Assembly: GCA_003242605.1 (NCBI GenBank)
Contig: QGUZ01000179.1
Span: 1 to 10,099 of the forward strand
Direction of reading: 5' to 3'
Source of the DNA: Actinomycetota bacterium
GTDB taxonomy: Bacteria; Actinomycetota; Actinomycetes; Streptosporangiales; Streptosporangiaceae
Length of the DNA stretch: 10,099 nucleotides
Below are positions 5,592-10,099 of this stretch, piece by piece. The notes under the pieces are model-generated. The model was not told where the DNA came from. It saw nothing but the letters and a program-made list of their open reading frames with translations, and did no database searches. Made by a program: the position numbers and the translations under genes. Every line of letters starts with the position of its first letter. Position 1 is the stretch's first letter.

Positions 5592-6653
5592 ATGTCAGGA
5601 AACGGATCGAGTGTCGAAATCCTGCTCGACATGGCCGATCTCATCCGGCCGAACGCGGTCCGGGCCGCGGCGGCGCTGAAGCTCGCCGATCACCTTGCCG
5701 ACCGGCCGATGACGGCCGGGGAGCTGGCCGAACGGACCGGCACCCACGAGGGCATGCTCGGCAGGCTCCTGCGCTACCTCGTCGACCTCGGCATCCTCGC
5801 CGCCGACGACGCGGGGCGGTACACGGTCGCGGAGCTGGGCGAGCCGCTGCGCCGGGACCACCCGCAGAGCGTCGGCCAGTACCTGAGCGCGGAAGGGCTG
5901 TTCGGCCGGATCGAGCTCGGGCTCGTCGGCCTGCTCCACTCCGTGCGGACCGGGGAACCCTGCCACGCCGCCGTGTTCGGCCGGGACTACTGGGACGAGA
6001 TCAACAATGACCCGGCGTTCGTCCCGGCGCTGGAGGCGGAGGGCAACCAGCGCATCGCCTGGGACGCCGAGCTGATCATCGAGGCGTACGACTGGAGCCG
6101 GGCGCGGCGCGTGCTCGACGTCGGCGGGAACAACGGGACCCTGCTCATCGAGCTGCTCACCCGCCACCCGCACCTGCACGGCACCGTGCTCGACCTGCCG
6201 AACCTCGCCCGCATCGCGCAGCGGCGGATCGAGGAGGCCGGCCTCGCCGAGCGCGCCGGCGCCGTCGCCGCCAGCTTCTTCGACCCGCTGCCCACCGGCT
6301 ATGACGTCTACCTGCTCTCCGGCATCCTCGGCGACTGGAACGACGAGCGGTCGATCGCCATCCTGCGCAACTGCGCCGAGGCCGCCGGCCCCGAGGGCAG
6401 GGTGCTCCTCGCCGACATCCACCTGCAGGTCCCCGCCTCGGCGCCGAACGCGGCCCGCCTCGAGCTGTTCCTCGCCGCCTCCATGCCGCGGCCGTCGCGG
6501 ACCGTCGACGAGCTGCGCGAGCTGGGCAGGCGTGCCGGCCTGCGGGTCACCTGGGAGGGCCCGAGCACCCCGGTGCGGTCGCTGCTCGAGCTCGCCCCCG
6601 CCGAGACCGCCCCCGCCGACGCCGGGGCCGCCCGGGAGCCCGCCCATGCTTGA
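5592..6653 (+). CDS. SAM-dependent methyltransferase of the plant O-methyltransferase fold, lacking the usual catalytic His (353 aa)
   Basis: The protein probably methylates the modified peptide in the cytoplasm. ATG at 5592 follows a modest GTGAGG site. An N-terminal winged-helix dimerisation domain (about 10-100) has the typical ALKLADHLADRPMTAGELAERTG followed by LLRYLVDLGIL. The SAM-binding Rossmann domain starts with motif I, VLDVGGNNGTLL (174-185; usually VDVGGGxG), then TVLDLPNL (198-205). At the place where relatives read LHDWxDE, this protein has LGDWNDE (246-252), so the His that acts as base in O-methylation is Gly247. This argues against ordinary phenol O-methylation and would allow N-methylation, for example of the peptide N terminus, as N,N-dimethylation is known in lexapeptide and cacaoidin. 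It overlaps the next gene by eight bases (ATGCTTGA). An Ala/Pro/Glu-rich tail follows residue 335. The family is clear; the substrate is inferred. Confidence 0.85.
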   Translation: MSGNGSSVEILLDMADLIRPNAVRAAAALKLADHLADRPMTAGELAERTGTHEGMLGRLLRYLVDLGILAADDAGRYTVAELGEPLRRDHPQSVGQYLSAEGLFGRIELGLVGLLHSVRTGEPCHAAVFGRDYWDEINNDPAFVPALEAEGNQRIAWDAELIIEAYDWSRARRVLDVGGNNGTLLIELLTRHPHLHGTVLDLPNLARIAQRRIEEAGLAERAGAVAASFFDPLPTGYDVYLLSGILGDWNDERSIAILRNCAEAAGPEGRVLLADIHLQVPASAPNAARLELFLAASMPRPSRTVDELRELGRRAGLRVTWEGPSTPVRSLLELAPAETAPADAGAAREPAHA

Positions 6654-7536
6654 GTTCGACGGACTGACCAAGAGCTTCTCCGGCAGGCCGGTGCTGCGCG
6701 GCCTGAGCCTCACCGTACGGCCCGGCGAGCTCTACGGCTTCTGCGGGGCGAACGGCGCCGGGAAGACCACGGCGATGCGGATCGCCCTGGGCGTGCTCGC
6801 CCCGGACGCCGGCGAGGTGCGCTGGGCCGGCCGCCGGGTGGACGCGGAGGTGCGCCGTCGCATCGGTTACATGCCCGAGGAGCGGGGCCTGTACGGCAAG
6901 ATGCGGCCGCGTGACCAGCTCGTCTACTTCGCCAAGCTCAGCGGCGTCCCCCGCGACGTCGCCGCGCGCCGCGCTGACGAGTGGCTGGAGCGGCTCGGCG
7001 TGCGGGCCGGGCCGAAGGACCCGCTGGAGCGGCTGTCGCTCGGCAACCAGCAGCGCGTCCAGCTGATCGCGGCGCTCATCGCCGAGCCCGAGGTGCTCAT
7101 CCTCGACGAGCCCTTCTCCGGCCTCGACCCGGTGGCGACCGACGCCATGGCGGACGCGCTCGCCGAGTACCGCGACCGCGGCGTCCCGGTGCTGTTCTCC
7201 AGCCACCAGCTCGACCTCGTCGAACGGCTCTGCGACCGGGTCGGCATCATCCGCGACGGCGTACTCGTCGCCGAGGGCACCGTGGCCGAGCTGCGGCGCA
7301 CCGCCGACCACCGGGAGCTGCGCATCGCGCTCACCGGCGCCCCGGAGAACTGGCCGCGCCTGCTGCCCGGCGTGGAGGTCCTCGCCGAGAGCGGGGACGC
7401 GGCCACCGTGCGCATGCGCCCCGATGCCGACCTCGGCGAGCTGTTCCACGCCGCCCGCGCCCTGGGCGACCTGCGGTACTTCGGCCGCCGCGAGCCCTCG
7501 CTCGCGGAGATCTTCCGGGAGGCGATGGCGGCATGA
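6646..7536 (+). CDS. ABC transporter ATP-binding protein, NatA/DrrA type (296 aa)
   Basis: This is the cytoplasmic ATPase for the membrane protein encoded next. ATG at 6646 overlaps the methyltransferase stop, so translation is coupled. All nucleotide-binding motifs are intact: Walker A GANGAGKTT (34-42), Q-loop region GYMPEERGLYGKM (74-86), signature LSLGNQQRVQ (130-139), Walker B LILDEP (151-156) and switch His187 in FSSHQLD. The signature LSLGNQQ in place of LSGG is typical of the NatA-like branch. A C-terminal domain of about 80 residues ends with EPSLAEIFREAMAA, as in NatA/DUF4162 proteins. The stop overlaps the permease start as ATGA. In antibiotic clusters such pairs commonly give self-immunity or help export; which applies here cannot be told from sequence. 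Confidence 0.93.
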   Translation: MLEFDGLTKSFSGRPVLRGLSLTVRPGELYGFCGANGAGKTTAMRIALGVLAPDAGEVRWAGRRVDAEVRRRIGYMPEERGLYGKMRPRDQLVYFAKLSGVPRDVAARRADEWLERLGVRAGPKDPLERLSLGNQQRVQLIAALIAEPEVLILDEPFSGLDPVATDAMADALAEYRDRGVPVLFSSHQLDLVERLCDRVGIIRDGVLVAEGTVAELRRTADHRELRIALTGAPENWPRLLPGVEVLAESGDAATVRMRPDADLGELFHAARALGDLRYFGRREPSLAEIFREAMAA

Positions 7537-8819
7537 CGGCGGGACTGACCGGCACCGGTGCGCCGGGCAGGGCCGAACCGGGCGCGGCCCCCCGGAAGGT
7601 GCCCGCGGACCCACCGGGCCGGGACGGGGCCGGCCACGACCGGCGGCCCTCCCCGGCCGCGCTGATCGGAACGATCGCGCACCGCGAGATCCTCGTGCAG
7701 CTCCAGCGCAAGGAGCTGTGGGTCTCGCTCGTCCTCATGGTCGTGGTGTTCTGCGCCACGCTCGCCGCCCAGACGTTCTTCTCCGGGGGCGCACGCCAGG
7801 CCAGGCTCGGTGTCGTCGGCGAGCGGCCGGAGTTCGTCGCCGCGCTGCGGGCGCAGGCGATCGAGCCGGTGCGGTACGGCTCCGCGGACGCCGCGCTCGC
7901 CGCGGTCCGCGCGGGCGAGATCGACGCGGCGGTCGTCGGCGCGGGCGAGGTGGTCGTCCTGGAGGAGCTGCCGGAGACGCTCGCCGCCCCGCTCCGCCTC
8001 GCCCACCGCGAGGCCGCGATCGTCGAGCGGCTGCGAGGCTCCGGACTCACTGAGGCGCAGGCCGCGGCGGCACTCGACGTCGCCCCGCCCGCGGTGCGGG
8101 CGCTGGAGCCGGAGGCGGGGCGGACCGCGCAGCGCACCATGACCGCCGCCGTCGGGGTGATGGTGCTCTTCTTCCTGATGTTCATGTTCGGCCAGGGCAT
8201 CGCCCAGGGCGTGCTCGAGGAGAAGTCCAACCGGATCGTCGAGCTGCTGGTGGCGAAGGTACGGCCGGCGCAGCTGCTGGCGGGAAAGGTCCTCGGCATC
8301 GGCGCGGTCGCGCTCGCGCAGATCACCGTGATCGTGCTGAGCGGGGTGGCGGTGGCCCTGCTCACCGGGCTCGTCGACGTCCCGCGGGACGCCTTCGGCA
8401 CCGGGGCGCTGGTCGTCGCCTGGTTCATCCCCGGCTACCTGCTGTTCGCCACGCTCTGGGCGGTGGCCGGGGCGCTCGTGTCCCGGCAGGAGGACATCCA
8501 GCACGCGGCGGGCCCGGTGAGCCTGCTGCAGACCGCGGCCCTGCTCGCGGCGCTCGCGCCGTTCTCCGGAGTGAACGACACCCTGACCCGCGTGCTCTCG
8601 CTCGTGCCGGGGCTGTCGTCGTCGGTGATGCCGGTCCGCATGGCCGCCGAGCCGGTGCCGTGGTGGGACGTCGCCCTCGCGGTGGTGCTCACCCTGGCGG
8701 CGATCGCGGTGCTGCTGCGGCTGGGCGCGCGCATCTACAGCGGAGGACTTCTGCAGCACGGGGGGATCGTCAAGGTCCGCGAGGCCCTGCGCGATTCCCG
8801 GGAAGGCGGGATCTGGTGA
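7533..8819 (+). CDS. ABC-2 type permease, NatB-like (428 aa)
   Basis: This is the membrane partner of the preceding ATPase. The start is ATG at 7533 in a four-base overlap. A disordered Gly/Pro/Arg-rich N-terminal tail (about 1-45) precedes the coupling segment AHREILVQLQRKELW and a first membrane helix (about 64-81). A large extracytoplasmic domain (about 85-200) follows, then a second helix (about 203-225) and the NatB-typical cytoplasmic motif LEEKSNRIVELLVAKVRPAQLLAGKVLG (228-255). Four more hydrophobic segments and a basic C-terminal tail complete the protein. This six-helix plan with a big loop between helices 1 and 2 matches the sodium exporter NatB and related ABC-2 permeases. In this context it probably exports the peptide or removes it from the membrane. 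The long N-terminal tail is unusual; a later start is possible, but the overlap favours the one given. Confidence 0.9.
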   Translation: MTAGLTGTGAPGRAEPGAAPRKVPADPPGRDGAGHDRRPSPAALIGTIAHREILVQLQRKELWVSLVLMVVVFCATLAAQTFFSGGARQARLGVVGERPEFVAALRAQAIEPVRYGSADAALAAVRAGEIDAAVVGAGEVVVLEELPETLAAPLRLAHREAAIVERLRGSGLTEAQAAAALDVAPPAVRALEPEAGRTAQRTMTAAVGVMVLFFLMFMFGQGIAQGVLEEKSNRIVELLVAKVRPAQLLAGKVLGIGAVALAQITVIVLSGVAVALLTGLVDVPRDAFGTGALVVAWFIPGYLLFATLWAVAGALVSRQEDIQHAAGPVSLLQTAALLAALAPFSGVNDTLTRVLSLVPGLSSSVMPVRMAAEPVPWWDVALAVVLTLAAIAVLLRLGARIYSGGLLQHGGIVKVREALRDSREGGIW

Positions 8820-10099
8820 GTCTGGTCAATGACGCGATCCTGGACGAACGGCCGCCCAGCGGCGAGCTGAAGATAATGCGGGCGCTGTTCGCCGGAAAGG
8901 CCGCCCACGTGGTGGCGATCGGCGCGCTCGCGGTCCTCTCCACGGCGGGCACCCTCGCTCTCCCTCTGGTGGTGGCGCGGCTGCTCGAGGCGGTGCAGGC
9001 GAACCGGGGCGTCGCCGGGACCGCGACGATCATGGTCGCGGTCGCCCTCGGCGCCGCAGTCGCCGGCGCGCTCGCGACGTACCTGCTGTCGCGGCTGGCG
9101 GAACGGCTCATCTGCCGGCTGCGCATCCAGACCATGCGCAAGTCGCTCGCGCTGCGGCTGTCCGACGCCCGCCGCGAGGGCAGCGGGAACCTGGCGACTC
9201 GGCTCACCGCCGACGTCTTCCAGCTCAAGGGCGCGATCGACATCGGGCCGATCCAGCTCCCCATGGCGCTGGTCACCCTCGCCGGCACCTTGGTCATCAT
9301 GGGCGTCCTCGACTGGGTGCTCCTGCTGATCACGCTCGGCGGGTTCCTCGCCGCGCTGTGGATCGTCGGCCTCGTGCTCGTCGGCCTGCGGCGCAAGTAC
9401 CGGGCGCTGCAGCTGAACCTCGCCGAGCTGGCCGACCGGTTCGTCGGCGTCATGGACGCCCTGATGATCATCAAGGCCTACCGGGCCGAGGACCGGGTGG
9501 CGCGGGACCTCGCCGGCCGGGCCGGGCACCTGGCGCGGCTCGGCCTGCAGAGCGCCCGCATGGAGTCCCTCATGGTCCCGGTGATCAACCTGGGGCAGCA
9601 GATCGCCCTGCTCACCGTCCTCGTCGGCGGGGGAGCGCGCCTGCTCGCCGGCGAGCTCGCCCTCGCCGACTTCGTCGCGTTCCTCCTCTACCTGCTCCAG
9701 CTCACCGCGCCACTGATCATGGTGGCCTCGGGGGCCTCGAACATCCAGGCGGGGATCACCGCCCGCGAGCGCTTCAACCGGCTGTTCGCGCTTCCGGCCG
9801 AGGACGACGAAGCGGACCGCGCCACGGACGGCCCGCGGGCCGATGCGGCCCCGGCCCCGGCCGGCGGCGCGGCCGCGCGGGAGGCCGCGGACACCGCACC
9901 GGCCGGGAAGGCGGCCGACCCCGCGGCGGTACGGTTCGACCGGGTCACCTTCTCCTACGGCGTGGAGCCGGTGCTGCGCGAGGTCGACCTCACCGTGCCC
10001 GCCAGGGGCCTCACCGCGCTCGTCGGGCCGTCCGGCGCGGGGAAGACCACGGTGCTCGGGCTCATCGAGCGCTTCATGACCCCCGACTCCGGCCGGGTG
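8816..10099 (+). CDS. ABC exporter, fused membrane domain and ATPase, partial (428 aa visible, runs off right edge)
   Basis: GTG at 8816 overlaps the permease stop (GTGA), with GGAAGG nine bases upstream. An in-frame ATG at 8876 is an alternative start. The visible part has a type I ABC exporter membrane domain (about 25-320), with helices near 33-55, 70-92, 150-190 and 255-305, and a coupling region around ALMIIKAYRAED. An Ala/Pro/Asp-rich linker (about 328-369) leads into the nucleotide-binding domain, beginning VRFDRVTFSYG (372-382) with Walker A GPSGAGKTT (404-412). The window ends at residue 428, before the signature and Walker B motifs, so their integrity is unknown. There is no N-terminal C39 peptidase domain, so this exporter is not expected to cut the leader itself. 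A role in exporting the mature or leader-bearing peptide is likely from context; a general lipid or drug exporter is the alternative. Confidence 0.9.
   Translation, partial: MSLVNDAILDERPPSGELKIMRALFAGKAAHVVAIGALAVLSTAGTLALPLVVARLLEAVQANRGVAGTATIMVAVALGAAVAGALATYLLSRLAERLICRLRIQTMRKSLALRLSDARREGSGNLATRLTADVFQLKGAIDIGPIQLPMALVTLAGTLVIMGVLDWVLLLITLGGFLAALWIVGLVLVGLRRKYRALQLNLAELADRFVGVMDALMIIKAYRAEDRVARDLAGRAGHLARLGLQSARMESLMVPVINLGQQIALLTVLVGGGARLLAGELALADFVAFLLYLLQLTAPLIMVASGASNIQAGITARERFNRLFALPAEDDEADRATDGPRADAAPAPAGGAAAREAADTAPAGKAADPAAVRFDRVTFSYGVEPVLREVDLTVPARGLTALVGPSGAGKTTVLGLIERFMTPDSGRV

Larger units (their letters stand above)
2682..10099 (+). other. Class V lanthipeptide-type RiPP gene cluster (right end beyond the window)
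   Basis: Eight same-strand genes run without interruption: APH-fold kinase, HopA1-domain protein, two paralogous small Ser/Thr/Cys-rich precursor peptides, SAM methyltransferase, ABC ATPase, ABC permease and ABC exporter. The kinase/HopA1 pair with a nearby precursor is the defining machinery of class V lanthipeptides (lexapeptide LxmK/LxmY, cacaoidin). There is no LanB, LanC, LanM or LanKC protein and, within the window, no YcaO/TfuA pair that would point to thioamitides. The left border is probably at 2311-2681, where the strand and the kind of gene change. The right border is not reached. Missing from the visible part are an LxmX-like protein, a LanD-type Cys decarboxylase, a dehydroalanine reductase, a protease and a regulator. 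Confidence 0.8.

Noticed and set aside
2682..7536. Thioamitide (thioviridamide-like) cluster, which also has APH and HopA1 proteins and a C-terminal Cys core
   Set aside because: No YcaO or TfuA gene in the window and two long cores of a different type. It cannot be fully excluded until the sequence right of 10099 is read.
6924..8759. A 611-codon minus-strand frame opposite the ABC genes
   Set aside because: Low-complexity Arg/Gly/Asp/Glu-rich product; the opposite strand carries intact Walker motifs and NatB-like membrane helices with coupled starts.
1..10099. tRNA, rRNA, CRISPR array, insertion sequence or attachment site
   Set aside because: I saw no spaced direct repeats, transposase motifs, terminal inverted repeats of an IS, or tRNA-like cloverleaf on either strand by reading; no computation was possible.

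Overview
The window is very GC-rich, with strong G/C preference at third codon positions, GTG starts, dense overlapping reading frames and AAGGAGG-type ribosome binding sites. This fits a filamentous actinomycete (Streptomyces/Streptosporangium-like). The genus cannot be fixed from these 10 kb.

Left part (1-2310, minus strand): two genes of a TAXI-type TRAP uptake system. They are a fused large permease (GTG start at 2310, stop at 250) followed after 10 bp by the start of its lipoprotein solute-binding protein, which runs off the left edge. This looks like housekeeping or accessory transport unrelated to what follows. A 371-bp divergent intergenic region (2311-2681) separates it from the rest and holds a 13-bp palindrome and a weak promoter candidate.

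Right part (2682-10099, plus strand): a RiPP gene cluster of the class V lanthipeptide (lexapeptide/cacaoidin/pristinin) type. It contains an aminoglycoside-phosphotransferase-fold kinase (LxmK-like), a translationally coupled HopA1-domain protein (LxmY-like, the presumed phosphate-eliminating lyase), and two small paralogous precursor genes. Then come a SAM methyltransferase of the plant O-methyltransferase fold that lacks the usual catalytic His, a NatAB-type ABC ATPase plus permease, and a half-size ABC exporter cut off by the right edge. The methyltransferase and the three transporter genes overlap by 8, 4 and 4 nt, so they are probably one transcript. Strong inverted repeats lie before the first precursor gene (4957-4982) and after the second (5466-5512), so the precursor pair may be transcribed or stabilised separately from the enzyme genes.

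Proposed working model (inference): the kinase phosphorylates Ser/Thr of the precursor cores, the HopA1 protein eliminates phosphate to give Dha/Dhb, and cysteines add to form (methyl)lanthionines. The methyltransferase may cap the peptide, and the ABC proteins export it and/or give self-immunity. The two precursors share a gap-free aligned leader ending in DAPATSPxC but have quite different cores. One has three Cys, each preceded by Ser/Thr at ring-forming distance. The other has one Cys and is Phe-rich. That suggests two distinct products or a two-component peptide. An LxmX-like third synthetase component, a Cys decarboxylase, a reductase and a leader protease are not visible here and would have to lie beyond 10099 or elsewhere.
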